Assembly (NCBI RefSeq): GCF_024206495.1
Contig: NZ_JAMBPQ010000052.1
Location: forward strand, 1 to 44,491
DNA: 44,491 bases
Source: Paraburkholderia sp. CNPSo 3272
Lineage (GTDB): Bacteria > Pseudomonadota > Gammaproteobacteria > Burkholderiales > Burkholderiaceae
Direction: 5' to 3'
Shown: positions 14,168-23,094 of the stretch, piece by piece
Numbering within the stretch: position 1 is the stretch's first letter
Layout: the number at the start of each line of letters is the position of its first letter
Position numbers and translations under genes: made by a program
Notes under the pieces: model-generated
Seen by the model: the letters and a program-made list of their open reading frames with translations, nothing else
Told to the model about the DNA's origin: nothing
Database searches by the model: none

Positions 14168-16509
14168 ACGCCCCCACGAGCGGCGACGCGAGACTTCTCG
14201 TCATCGGTGACGACCTGTCCGGCACCGCCGATTGCGCCGTCACGTGCACCCATCACGGGCTTCGCAGCGTCGTCAATCTTGGCGTCGAGTCAGCGAACGC
14301 AGCGGATGACGTTGATGTGCTGGCCGTGGATACCGACACGCGCCGTCATGCGCCCGCTGAAGCCGCACGCACCAATGCGCAGGCCTGGCATGTCTTCGCT
14401 GGCGGACGTCGTGTGTACAAGAAAATTGACTCGACGTTGCGCGGTAACGTCGCCGCAGAAGTCGCAGGCCTCGTACCCGTTGCAGGAATGGCCATCGTTG
14501 CGCCCGCGTTTCCTCAAGCTGGTCGAACGACGCGCAACGGACAGCAACTCATTTTCGGTGTGCCCGTTGAAGCGTCCGAGGTCTGGAAGAACGAACACAT
14601 CAAGGGGAAGGCGGACCTGTGCTCGATGCTGACCGAAGCAGGCCTGCACGTCGGTCAAGTGACATTAGACACGGTACGCGCGGGTGTCGCCACGGTGCAC
14701 TCGAACCTTGTCGAATTCCAGCGCGAGCAGGTTCAGGCCGTGGTTTGTGACAGCGAAACCGACGAGGACCTCGCTACGCTGGCCACCGCATCGGCAACCC
14801 TCAGTGGCGTGTTCTGGGTCGGCTCCGCCGGACTTGCTGCGCCGCTAGTCAGAGTGCTGGTCGAATCCGGCTCACGGTCGCTTGACGCCGGAAAGAAGTC
14901 CGGGGGGCTTTCGATGGAAGCCCTGCCTTCTCAACGTGGTGTGCTGGCTGTGGTCGGCAGCATGTCGAGCGTCTCGCATCAACAGGTCGCGGCACTTCGT
15001 TCGAACGCTAACGGTACTGTCGACTTCTTTGAAGTCAACGCGCAGGCATTGGTCAATCCGGTCAGTCCCGCGACGCTCGCGCTCACCGCCGGCGTGACGG
15101 AGGCACTCTGTCGCGGCCGTCATGCCGTCGTTGCGCTCAGCCAGTCCGAGCGGCTTCCTGTCGCTGATAGCGCATCGCTCGCGCGATGCCTTGCAGAACG
15201 ACTCGCTCCTGCGGCCGAGCATGCCGGCGGTTTGATTGCAACCGGAGGTGAGACGGCCCGCGCGCTGCTCTCGACGATGGGCATCGAGTCACTCGAGGTA
15301 GTCGAAGAGATTGAACGTGGCGTGCCGTTGCTTGCCGCCACATATGGCGGTCGCACATTGCCCGTCGTAACCAAAGCGGGCGGATTCGGTCAGCCCGAGA
15401 CACTGTATCGCGCGTGGCAACGACTTGTCGCCATGCAGCCAGCGGATGCGCAAGCGCCGCTTCACCCAAGCGAAGAGGAAGCTATGACATATCGTCCCGT
15501 AATCGGCATCACCATGGGCGATGCCGCCGGTGTTGGCCCCGAAATCATCATGAAGAGCCTTGCCCATGCGTCTGTGTATGAGCAGTGCCGCCCCGTTGTC
15601 GTCGGCGATGCAGCGCGTTTGCGCGACGCCGGCCGTAGAGCGGGGGTCAATCTCGAAGTTCGCACCATCAACAAGCCCTCAGAAGGAGTGTTTCGCCAGG
15701 GCGTCGTCGACTGCATTGACCTCGCGCTGATTCCTGCGGACCTGCCATATGGAAAGCTTTCTCCTATCGCAGGAGATGCGGCTTATCAATACATCGCCCG
15801 TACGGTGGAACTGACCACCGCAGGCGAACTCGATGCCATCTGTACGGCACCTCTCAATAAAGAAGCGTTGCACGCCGGCGGCCATATCTTCCCGGGGCAC
15901 ACTGAATTGCTTGCGCATCTGACAGGCATTGAGGAAGTGTCGATGATGCTCGTGGCACCCAATCTGCGCGTGATTCACGTCACCACGCACATCGGTCTGC
16001 TCGACGCCATTCGCAAAATTGAACCCGGCCTCGTTCAGCGCACCATCGAACGCGCACATGACACGCTGGTTCGGGCCGGCATCTCCAATCCGCGCATCGG
16101 CGTCTGCGGCATCAATCCGCATGCCGGCGAAAACGGCCTCTTCGGTTACGGCGAAGAGGAAGAAAAGATTGTCCCGGCCGTCAAGGTCCTCATGGAGCGG
16201 GGCTGGGACGTGGAAGGCCCCCTGCCGGCGGACACACTTTTCTTCCGTGCAGGTCGAGGTGACTTCGACGTGGTGGTCGCGATGTATCACGACCAGGGCC
16301 ACGGGCCGGTGAAGGTGATGGGCCTCGAAGCCGGTGTGAACGTGACTGTCGGCTTGCCCGTTATCCGTACCTCGGTAGACCACGGCACGGCTTTTGACAT
16401 CGCTGGCAAAGGCATCGCTGACGAACGCAGCATGCTCGAGGCATTCCGTCAGGCCCTGGACCTTGCGACACGCCACAACGAGCCGTCGCCTGCTCCCAGC
16501 GCTGCATAA
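14164..16509 (+). CDS. Fused four-carbon acid sugar kinase (DUF1537) and PdxA2-type dehydrogenase
   Basis: A 781-aa two-domain protein. Residues 1 to about 430 are a DUF1537 (OtnK/DtnK type) kinase, with DDLSGTADCA for substrate binding, KKIDSTLRGN, and a C-terminal ATP-side GGETARALL and TKAGGFG. Residues 441-781 are a PdxA family dehydrogenase, with GITMGDAAGVGPE and metal-site histidines in HTELLAH, HIGLLDA and YHDQGHGPVK. In known D-threonate and erythronate pathways the kinase makes a 4-phospho acid. A PdxA2 then oxidises and decarboxylates it to DHAP. These two enzymes are usually separate genes. Here the linker contains GAAGAGGAAGCT directly before an internal ATG (15484), as if a separate gene start had been kept. 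It overlaps the preceding dehydrogenase gene by 4 bases. Confidence 0.92.
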   Translation: MNAPTSGDARLLVIGDDLSGTADCAVTCTHHGLRSVVNLGVESANAADDVDVLAVDTDTRRHAPAEAARTNAQAWHVFAGGRRVYKKIDSTLRGNVAAEVAGLVPVAGMAIVAPAFPQAGRTTRNGQQLIFGVPVEASEVWKNEHIKGKADLCSMLTEAGLHVGQVTLDTVRAGVATVHSNLVEFQREQVQAVVCDSETDEDLATLATASATLSGVFWVGSAGLAAPLVRVLVESGSRSLDAGKKSGGLSMEALPSQRGVLAVVGSMSSVSHQQVAALRSNANGTVDFFEVNAQALVNPVSPATLALTAGVTEALCRGRHAVVALSQSERLPVADSASLARCLAERLAPAAEHAGGLIATGGETARALLSTMGIESLEVVEEIERGVPLLAATYGGRTLPVVTKAGGFGQPETLYRAWQRLVAMQPADAQAPLHPSEEEAMTYRPVIGITMGDAAGVGPEIIMKSLAHASVYEQCRPVVVGDAARLRDAGRRAGVNLEVRTINKPSEGVFRQGVVDCIDLALIPADLPYGKLSPIAGDAAYQYIARTVELTTAGELDAICTAPLNKEALHAGGHIFPGHTELLAHLTGIEEVSMMLVAPNLRVIHVTTHIGLLDAIRKIEPGLVQRTIERAHDTLVRAGISNPRIGVCGINPHAGENGLFGYGEEEEKIVPAVKVLMERGWDVEGPLPADTLFFRAGRGDFDVVVAMYHDQGHGPVKVMGLEAGVNVTVGLPVIRTSVDHGTAFDIAGKGIADERSMLEAFRQALDLATRHNEPSPAPSAA

Positions 16510-16623
16510 GCATCCCGGCGCGAGCAAGCAGGTACCGAGTAATGAGCGATACCGGCAGGTACATGCCGGGTGGCTCAACGCAGCTCGACGGGCATCAACC
16601 GAAGGTCATCAGGAGACAACGTC

Positions 16624-18042
16624 ATGGCCACCTTCAGTTATTGGGACACTGCCACCATCATTGGGATGGTCGTAGCGTACATCGTGATTACCAGTCTGTT
16701 CAGCATTCGCCTGCGCAGTAAAAATTCCGAGCAATTCATGGTGGCCGGGCGTTCGATGCCTGCGGCGGTCGTCGCTATCCTGCTCATGTCCGAATTCATC
16801 GGTGCGAAGTCCACGGTTGGAACGTCGCAAGAAGCATTTACAGCTGGCATGGCTGCTTCATGGTCGGTCGTCGCAGCCGCAATCGGTTTCCTTTTCTTTG
16901 GCCTGTTCATGGCCAAGCGCCTCTATGCGTCCGGAGAGTTCACCATCTCTGGCTTTATCGGAAAGAAATACGGTAAAGGCGCAAAACTCGTTGTCTCCGG
17001 CATCATGATTTACGCGCTGTTTCTCGTTAATGTGGGCAACTACATCAGCGGCGCGGCGGCCATCTCCACGGTCATGCGCATCAACCTGCCGACGGCCGCA
17101 ATCATCACCGCCGTAGTCAGTACCGTCTACTTCGCGTGGGGAGGCATGAAGAGCGTTGCCTACCTGACGATTGTTCACAGCGCTGTGAAGCTGCTTGGAA
17201 TTGCCATTCTCGTCGGTATGGCGTGGAAGCTGTCTGGCGGCATCAAGCCGATGTCGCAAACTATGCCCGCGCACTTCTTTACATGGTCCGGCGCTCTGTC
17301 AGGAGGCACGATTGGCGCGTGGATTATCGGCACATCAGGGGCTATTTTCTCGACGCAATTTATTATCCAGGCCATCTCGGCTACCAAGAGTCCCGAGGCA
17401 GCGCGTACCTCCTCGTTGATAGCCGCGTTCCTGTGCGTACCTATCGGGCTGGCACTTGGCTTTATCGGTGTGACAGCCAAATATCTGTATCCCAGCATCA
17501 ATAGCCTGTACGCGCTGCCGGTGTTCCTGCAGCACATGAACCCTATCCTTGCAGGCGTTGTCACGACTTCGATTGTGGCGTCCATCTTCGTGAGCGTCTG
17601 TACGGTAGCACTGGCCATTGCGTCCCTGGTTGTGAAGGATTTCTATGTGCCGCGCTTCAATCCCACTCCTGATGTCGAACTGCGCGTGACGCGCTGGATT
17701 TCTCTGGTGGTCGGCTTCCTCCCGCTCATTTTCGTCCTGTTCGTGCCTCAGATTCTGGCGCTGTCGTTTTTTACCCGTGCGCTGCGCCTTTCAATTTCGG
17801 TTGTCGCACTGATTGGTATCTACTTTCCGTTTTTCAGTGGCAAGCGTGGCGCGGTCTCGGGCCTTGTCATCGCCACGCTCGCGACGACGATGTGGTACCT
17901 CCTCGGCAACCCGTTTGGTATCGACAACATGTACGTCGCGCTCGTCACGCCGGCAATTGTCCTTGTCGTCACCAGGCTGCTGTTCCATGGCACGGGCTCG
18001 GACCTTCACGACAAGGGACTCACGCATCGCGAGTCCCACTGA
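16624..18042 (+). CDS. Sodium:solute symporter (SSS family)
   Basis: A 472-aa inner-membrane protein with about 13 hydrophobic helices. The ATG at 16624 follows AGGAGAC (16613-16619); a start at 16570 would add a polar leader. The family-typical early segment SEQFMVAGRSMPA, then LLMSEFIGAKSTVGTSQEAF, places it in the solute:sodium symporter superfamily (TC 2.A.21). It lies within the sugar-acid operon between the kinase fusion and the sialidase-like gene, so it is the likely inner-membrane uptake system for the cluster's substrate. Related transporters carry sugars, organic acids or sialic acid, and the sequence does not decide between them. Confidence 0.87.
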   Translation: MATFSYWDTATIIGMVVAYIVITSLFSIRLRSKNSEQFMVAGRSMPAAVVAILLMSEFIGAKSTVGTSQEAFTAGMAASWSVVAAAIGFLFFGLFMAKRLYASGEFTISGFIGKKYGKGAKLVVSGIMIYALFLVNVGNYISGAAAISTVMRINLPTAAIITAVVSTVYFAWGGMKSVAYLTIVHSAVKLLGIAILVGMAWKLSGGIKPMSQTMPAHFFTWSGALSGGTIGAWIIGTSGAIFSTQFIIQAISATKSPEAARTSSLIAAFLCVPIGLALGFIGVTAKYLYPSINSLYALPVFLQHMNPILAGVVTTSIVASIFVSVCTVALAIASLVVKDFYVPRFNPTPDVELRVTRWISLVVGFLPLIFVLFVPQILALSFFTRALRLSISVVALIGIYFPFFSGKRGAVSGLVIATLATTMWYLLGNPFGIDNMYVALVTPAIVLVVTRLLFHGTGSDLHDKGLTHRESH

Positions 18043-18069
18043 CCTGACAATACATCTGAGAGAAATTTC

Positions 18070-19257
18070 ATGAACACGAACTTCGTTGAGGCGGCGCAAG
18101 CGGTTTCGGACCATTGCGTGCGCACTGCCTACGCTGACGCAGAACGCAAGGAGGCCTTCCTTCCCACATCGTGCGTCCAGAACCACGCCGCAAATCTGCA
18201 TGTCCTTGAAAACGGTGACCTGCTGTGCGCCTGGTTTGGCGGAACCCAGGAAGGCATTCCCGACGTCTCCATTTACATGTCCCGTCTCGCAGCGGGAACA
18301 GGCGAATGGTCGGCGGCCGAGAAGCTCTCGGACGACCCGACGCGCTCAGAACAGAACCCGGTGCTCTTCACGGCACCGAACGGCGAGCTCTGGCTGATTT
18401 ACACCGCGCAACTCTCTGGCCATCAAAACACCGCAATTGTCCGCCGAAGAGTTTCGACGGACAGCGGGAAGACCTGGGGGCCAGTTGAAACGCTGTTCGA
18501 CCAGCCGGGCACGTTTGTTCGCCAACCGATTATCGCGCTGGAAAGCGGAGCATGGATTTGTCCTATATTCCTGTGCCGTACCGAGGTGGGTGAACGATGG
18601 GTTGGCAACAATGACGTCAGCGGTGTCATGGTGTCGGACGACAAGGGTGCTTCGTGGACGCAGCATGAGGTCCCGGATAGCGTTGGCTGTGTGCATATGA
18701 ACGTCCATGTTCTCCAGGATGGTTCGCTGCTCGCTCTCTACCGCAGTCGCTGGGCCGACTTCGTTTATGCGAGTCGCTCGACGGATGGTCGTGAGTGGAG
18801 CGCGCCGCAGGCGACTGACGTCCCGAACAACAATTCGTCGATACAGTTCACGGTATTGAAGAACGGCCATCTCGCGATGGTATTCAACGAAAGCGACGCT
18901 TCGCATAGCAAAGAGCGTCGCGCATCGCTTTACGACGACATCGAGGATTCGGAAGACAGCGGGGAACTGCGCGACCAGAAGGCTTCCGCGCGCGGTGCAG
19001 CTTTCTGGGGCGCGCCGCGCTCACCGATGTCTCTGGCAATCTCCGAGGATGGCGGGAAGACATGGCACCGGCGCCGCAATCTGGAAATCGGAGACGGGTA
19101 CTGCATGACGAACAATTCCGCCGAACAGCGGAACCGGGAATACTCGTATCCGTCCATCGTGCAGTCCGGCGACGGCGCATTGCACATCGCGTTCACGTGG
19201 TTTCGCCAGAAAATCAAGTACGTGTGCGTCGACGAATCCTGGGTTCGCGGGCGATGA
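18070..19257 (+). CDS. Sialidase-like (BNR-repeat) protein, predicted cytosolic
   Basis: A 395-aa six-bladed beta-propeller of the sialidase superfamily. Asp-box (BNR) motifs SxDxGxxW or degenerate forms recur as STDSGKTWG (about 137), SDDKGASWT (about 192), STDGREWS (about 237) and SEDGGKTWH (about 325). A possible arginine-triad residue lies in RSEQNPV. There is no signal peptide, which is unusual for sialidases that act on extracellular glycans. It is 27 bases after a symporter gene, and its stop may overlap the regulator start (ATGA at 19254). An intracellular hydrolase, lyase or lactonase-like role on the imported compound is possible. No family member with known function in such a cluster comes to mind. 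Confidence 0.8.
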   Translation: MNTNFVEAAQAVSDHCVRTAYADAERKEAFLPTSCVQNHAANLHVLENGDLLCAWFGGTQEGIPDVSIYMSRLAAGTGEWSAAEKLSDDPTRSEQNPVLFTAPNGELWLIYTAQLSGHQNTAIVRRRVSTDSGKTWGPVETLFDQPGTFVRQPIIALESGAWICPIFLCRTEVGERWVGNNDVSGVMVSDDKGASWTQHEVPDSVGCVHMNVHVLQDGSLLALYRSRWADFVYASRSTDGREWSAPQATDVPNNNSSIQFTVLKNGHLAMVFNESDASHSKERRASLYDDIEDSEDSGELRDQKASARGAAFWGAPRSPMSLAISEDGGKTWHRRRNLEIGDGYCMTNNSAEQRNREYSYPSIVQSGDGALHIAFTWFRQKIKYVCVDESWVRGR

Positions 19258-19361
19258 GTCTTACCCCCGCAAATCGACGGCCAGTGCGGCAATTGGATAA
19301 ACTTGGTGTTCTAGACGCGCGGAACAAGGCGCGAACTCTACTGGACCAAGAATTCACGCAC

Positions 19362-20165
19362 ATGAAAGTGACCAAACGCCGTGAGGCGATGATGCAAGCA
19401 GTGCTCGGCGGGATGACGGATGTTGCGACGCTATGCGAGCACTTCGGCATGTCGGAAGCAACGGTGCGCCGGGACTTGCGCGCCCTTGCGCGGGACAACC
19501 GGATTCTTCGGACGTACGGCGGCGCCGCGGCGGTTGGCTCCCATGAGCCGGAGCCGTCTCTTGAGGAACGACGAATCAGTTCACGAGAGCAGAAGGATGC
19601 GATAGCGCAAGCAGCAAGCACGTTCGTTGAAGACGGCGACACCGTATTCCTGGACGGCGGCACAACCACCGCAGCGCTCGCCCGGCTTCTCTCGGGGCGG
19701 ACATCGGTACACGTGGTCACCAACAACCTGCTGGTTGTGAGCGCGCTTGTCTCGTCGGGGGTACAGGTGACGGTCATCGGTGGCGACGTCCGGTCGACGA
19801 GCATGAGCACGCTCGGGCCGCTCGCGCAAATCGCCCTGAGTCGCCTGAGCGTCGACAAGGCGTTTCTGGGCGCCGACGGAGTGGTCGCAGAGCTTGGACT
19901 GTGCGAAGCAAGCAGCGACCAGTCGTATCTCAAGGAGTGCGTGATGCGGCAGGCAGCTCATGTGTTTGTGCTGGTCACGGCGGACAAGCTCGGACGCGCC
20001 AGTCAACAGCACTGGGCCCCGCTCGAGCGCGCCTGGACGCTTATTACCGACGACGCCGCGCAGCCGGAGCAACTCGAGCCTTTTGATGCGTTGGGACAGG
20101 TTACAGTCCGGGCGGTAAGCGTAGAAGCTGCCGCCGCGGCCAGTGGGTCTTCGCAGGTGCAATAG
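19362..20165 (+). CDS. DeoR-family transcriptional regulator
   Basis: A DeoR/GlpR-type regulator. The N-terminal helix-turn-helix reads VATLCEHFGMSEATVRRDLR, followed by the family hinge LRTYGGAA. The C-terminal sugar-phosphate sensor domain has VFLDGGTTT, VTNNL and VTVIGGDVR, and the typical FLGADGV. From the ATG at 19362 the protein is 267 aa, the usual family size. An alternative ATG at 19254 overlaps the preceding stop (ATGA) and adds 36 residues of no family resemblance, so it is less favoured, although neither start has a strong ribosome site. DeoR members usually sense phosphorylated sugars, which fits a pathway with phospho-acid intermediates. The operator-like palindromes at 10608 and 10786 are candidate targets. 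Confidence 0.88.
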   Translation: MKVTKRREAMMQAVLGGMTDVATLCEHFGMSEATVRRDLRALARDNRILRTYGGAAAVGSHEPEPSLEERRISSREQKDAIAQAASTFVEDGDTVFLDGGTTTAALARLLSGRTSVHVVTNNLLVVSALVSSGVQVTVIGGDVRSTSMSTLGPLAQIALSRLSVDKAFLGADGVVAELGLCEASSDQSYLKECVMRQAAHVFVLVTADKLGRASQQHWAPLERAWTLITDDAAQPEQLEPFDALGQVTVRAVSVEAAAAASGSSQVQ

Positions 20166-20179
20166 CAGCGGGAGGCGTC

Positions 20180-20884
20180 GTGGGTACATTGGAGCCGTCG
20201 AGTCCGGGTTTGCGTCACGCGGTAGTAACGGGAGCATCCTCCGGGATAGGAAGAGCCATCGTCGAGCGCCTGCTTTCCGATGGTTGGCGAGTCACCGGGC
20301 TGTGCCGCTCGCATATTGCAACGACGAACGACCTGCTGGAAATCGTGCCGGTCGATGTCAGTGATTTCGACGCGCTCGGACACGTCTGCGACGAATTGGG
20401 CCCGGTAGACGCAGTGGTGCATGCTGCCGGTTTCATGCGCACCGCGCCGCTGGGTCAGCTGTCGCTCGATGACGGAGCAGCGATGTGGCGACTGCACGTC
20501 GAAACGGCGATATATCTCGCAGACCGTCTGGCGCCCGGGATGCCGGCGGGCGGAAGAATTGTGCTGGTGGGCAGCCGAACAGCCAACGGCGCTGCGACGC
20601 GTAGCCAGTATGCCGCAACGAAGTCGGCATTAGTCGGCCTGGCAAGGTCGTGGGCAGCGGAGCTTGCTCCGAGGGGTATTACGGTGAATGTGGTGGCTCC
20701 AGGGGCGACCGACACTCCTTTCCTTCGTGACCCAGCGCGAGCGGCGACCCCTCCGAGGCTTCCTCCGATGGGACGGTTTATCTCGCCCGAGGAAGTCGCA
20801 GCGCTGACGAGTTTTTTGTTGAGTGAAGGGGCCAGTTCTATCACGGGACAGCAAATAGTCATGTGTGGCGGAGCTTCTCTTTAG
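20180..20884 (+). CDS. Short-chain dehydrogenase/reductase
   Basis: A 234-aa classical SDR that uses NAD(P) to interconvert a hydroxyl and a ketone. It starts at a GTG (20180) behind GGGAGG, 14 bases after the regulator stop. The cofactor motif TGASSGIG appears near residue 18. The catalytic set is Ser132, Tyr144 and Lys148 (QYAATK), complete and at normal spacing. The C-terminal PGATDTPF and GASSITGQQIVMCGG are typical. It probably oxidises a hydroxyl of the sugar acid before the kinase or dehydratase steps. The substrate is not decided. Confidence 0.85.
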   Translation: MGTLEPSSPGLRHAVVTGASSGIGRAIVERLLSDGWRVTGLCRSHIATTNDLLEIVPVDVSDFDALGHVCDELGPVDAVVHAAGFMRTAPLGQLSLDDGAAMWRLHVETAIYLADRLAPGMPAGGRIVLVGSRTANGAATRSQYAATKSALVGLARSWAAELAPRGITVNVVAPGATDTPFLRDPARAATPPRLPPMGRFISPEEVAALTSFLLSEGASSITGQQIVMCGGASL

Positions 20885-20971
20885 GCCGGTCTCCGAGTGC
20901 TGATTAGCGCATAGTTGCTTTCAAGGTCTGTGGTCGAACCGGACGCCATCTAATTGTGAGGATGCCTAACT

Positions 20972-22138
20972 ATGAAAATCGTCGAAATTCGCGAAAAGAC
21001 AGTAGCCATCAGCTCGCCGATTCGCAATGCGTATATAGACTTCAGCAAGATGACGCTCAGCCTCGTCGCTGTCATCACTGACGTCATACGAGACGGCAAG
21101 CCGGTCATCGGCTACGGGTTTAACTCGAATGGCCGGTATGGGCAAGGGACCTTGATGCGCGAGCGCTTCATCCCACGAATTCTCGAAGCGGATTCGCAGG
21201 ACCTCGTCAACGACGCCGGGGACAACTTCGACCCAGACAAGATTTGGGCGTCGATGTTTACGAACGAGAAGCCCGGGGGACACGGAGAACGCTCGGTTGC
21301 CATCGGTACCGTTGACGTGGCTATCTGGGACGCGGTTGCCAAGATTGAAGAGAAGCCGCTTTTCCAATTGCTCGCCGAGCGTTATGGCAACGGCAAACCC
21401 GAGCGCCGGGTGTTTGTCTACGCTGCTGGCGGCTACTACTATCCGGGTCAGGACCACTCGAAGCTGAAAGACGAGATGCGTAGCTACATCGACCGCGGCT
21501 ACACGGTGGTGAAAAAGAAGATAGGGGGCGCTTCACTCGAAGAAGACCTCAAGCGAATCGACTCCATTCTGAGTGTCTTGCAGGACGGCCAAAAGCTTGC
21601 AGTCGATGCGAACGGCCGTTTCGACCTTGACACCGCCATCGCATACTCGAAGGCGCTTTCCCAGTATGACCTCTTCTGGTACGAAGAGCCTGGTGACCCG
21701 CTCGACTTCGAGTTGCAGGCTACGCTTCGCAACTACTACGACAAGCCAATGGCAACGGGCGAAGATTTGTTCTCGATGCAAGACGCCCGTAATCTTATTC
21801 GCTATGGGGGACTGCGTCCCGACCGGGACTGGCTGCAATTCGATTGCGCACTCAGTTATGGGCTTGTCGAATACCTTCGCACGCTGGAAATGCTTCGCCA
21901 ACATGGTTGGTCACCGAGCCGGTGTATTCCTCATGGTGGTCATCAGATGTCGCTAAATATCGCTGCCGGTCTCGGGCTTGGCGGCAACGAGTCCTATCCG
22001 GATTTGTTCCAGCCTTACGGCGGCTTCCCCGACGGAGTGAAGGTCGAAGACGGTTACGTGACGCTGCCCGATTTGCCAGGGATTGGTTTTGAAGGCAAGC
22101 GCGACCTGATTGAAGAGATGCGTAAGTTGTCAGCGTAG
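20972..22138 (+). CDS. tarD: D(-)-tartrate dehydratase-like enolase superfamily enzyme
   Basis: A 388-aa mandelate racemase/muconate lactonizing enzyme family member. Long stretches, such as SSPIRNAYIDF, the block around GYGFNSNGRYGQG, and the C-terminal HGGHQMSLNIAAGLGLGGNE, match what I recall of Bradyrhizobium D-tartrate dehydratase (TarD, 389 aa). That enzyme dehydrates D-tartrate to oxaloacetate. The catalytic lysine pair lies in the KKK at 181-183. Metal ligands are at Asp212 (VDANGRF), Glu238/239 (WYEEPGDP) and the Glu in ATGEDLF, and the catalytic base is His321 (IPHGGHQ). The residue set is complete. It follows an SDR in the same cluster. Activity on a related C4 or C5 sugar acid remains possible. 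Confidence 0.82.
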   Translation: MKIVEIREKTVAISSPIRNAYIDFSKMTLSLVAVITDVIRDGKPVIGYGFNSNGRYGQGTLMRERFIPRILEADSQDLVNDAGDNFDPDKIWASMFTNEKPGGHGERSVAIGTVDVAIWDAVAKIEEKPLFQLLAERYGNGKPERRVFVYAAGGYYYPGQDHSKLKDEMRSYIDRGYTVVKKKIGGASLEEDLKRIDSILSVLQDGQKLAVDANGRFDLDTAIAYSKALSQYDLFWYEEPGDPLDFELQATLRNYYDKPMATGEDLFSMQDARNLIRYGGLRPDRDWLQFDCALSYGLVEYLRTLEMLRQHGWSPSRCIPHGGHQMSLNIAAGLGLGGNESYPDLFQPYGGFPDGVKVEDGYVTLPDLPGIGFEGKRDLIEEMRKLSA

Positions 22139-22226
22139 CTTCTGCCGGACCATCCGGGGATTCACAAAGACATATGTGTTGCCAACATTGTCTGGCCGTC
22201 TCAAACCTGACTGGGTAGGTGAAATC

Positions 22227-23015
22227 TTGGAAACACAGCGTCAGCTTAAACCCATGCTCGTTGTTGGAAACTGGAAAATGCACGGTAGCAAAGCCGAAAA
22301 CGAATCCCGTTTTGGCTTGCTCGCCGCCCGTCTTGCAGATAGCCCCCGCGTCGGAGCCGTTGTTTGCGTGCCGTTTCCCTACCTGGCTCAAGCGGAATCG
22401 GCGTTGGGGGCATCGTCAGTCGGTCTGGGAGTCCAGGACATTTCGGCTCAAGCGACGGGCGCATACACGGGCGAGGTAAGCGCTGCGATGGCTGCTGACT
22501 TCGGGTGCGGTTATGCAATCATCGGGCACTCCGAAAGGCGGTCCAATCACGCTGAGTCAGCGTCGACGATTGCAATGAAAGCGAAACGAGCCTCCGAACA
22601 CGGCCTTGTCCCTATCGTCTGCGTGGGTGAGACGCTTGAAGAGCGGGAGGCGGGCCGCACAGCGCTCGTCGTCACCACGCAAGTCAACGAAGTTCTGGAT
22701 TTGCTGCCTGAGGCTGGGCCGCAGAATTTCGTTATCGCCTACGAACCGTTGTGGGCAATCGGCACGGGCAAGTCGGCAAGTGGCGCCGAGGCTCAGCAGG
22801 TTCATGCCTGTATCCGAGCCTCGCTCTGCGGCCGGGCGAAGCGCCTCAAGGCAGTTCGCGTGCTTTACGGCGGTAGTGTGAAGGCATCAACGGCCGCCGA
22901 CCTGTTCAGGCAACCCGACATTGACGGAGCTCTTGTAGGCGGTGCTTCTCTCGATGCCGAGGAGTTCGTCCAAATCTGTCTGGCAGCGAGTGGTGTGACA
23001 TCCGCTGAAGCATGA
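22227..23015 (+). CDS. tpiA: Triosephosphate isomerase (cluster-encoded)
   Basis: A 262-aa TIM-barrel enzyme that interconverts DHAP and glyceraldehyde-3-phosphate. The TTG at 22227 is chosen because AGGTGA lies just upstream; an ATG at 22254 would begin only a few residues before the active-site lysine and has no ribosome site. The catalytic Lys17 (GNWKM), His101 (IIGHSERR) and Glu173 (AYEPLWAIGTG) are all present, as are the phosphate-loop blocks LYGGSV and GALVGGASL. In a sugar-acid cluster with a PdxA2-type enzyme that yields DHAP, this copy feeds the product into lower glycolysis. It is probably a second copy besides a housekeeping tpiA elsewhere, which cannot be checked here. Confidence 0.92.
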   Translation: METQRQLKPMLVVGNWKMHGSKAENESRFGLLAARLADSPRVGAVVCVPFPYLAQAESALGASSVGLGVQDISAQATGAYTGEVSAAMAADFGCGYAIIGHSERRSNHAESASTIAMKAKRASEHGLVPIVCVGETLEEREAGRTALVVTTQVNEVLDLLPEAGPQNFVIAYEPLWAIGTGKSASGAEAQQVHACIRASLCGRAKRLKAVRVLYGGSVKASTAADLFRQPDIDGALVGGASLDAEEFVQICLAASGVTSAEA

Positions 23016-23094
23016 CGCTCTGCAGGGTTACGCCAGGAAATCACACCGATGCTGCTGACGCGCGTTGGAAACAGATACTCGAAGGAGACAAACG

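Noticed and set aside
15679..16578. 299-aa minus-strand frame opposite the PdxA domain
   Set aside because: The opposite strand carries the complete PdxA metal-site motifs. This frame has no ribosome site and no recognisable domain.
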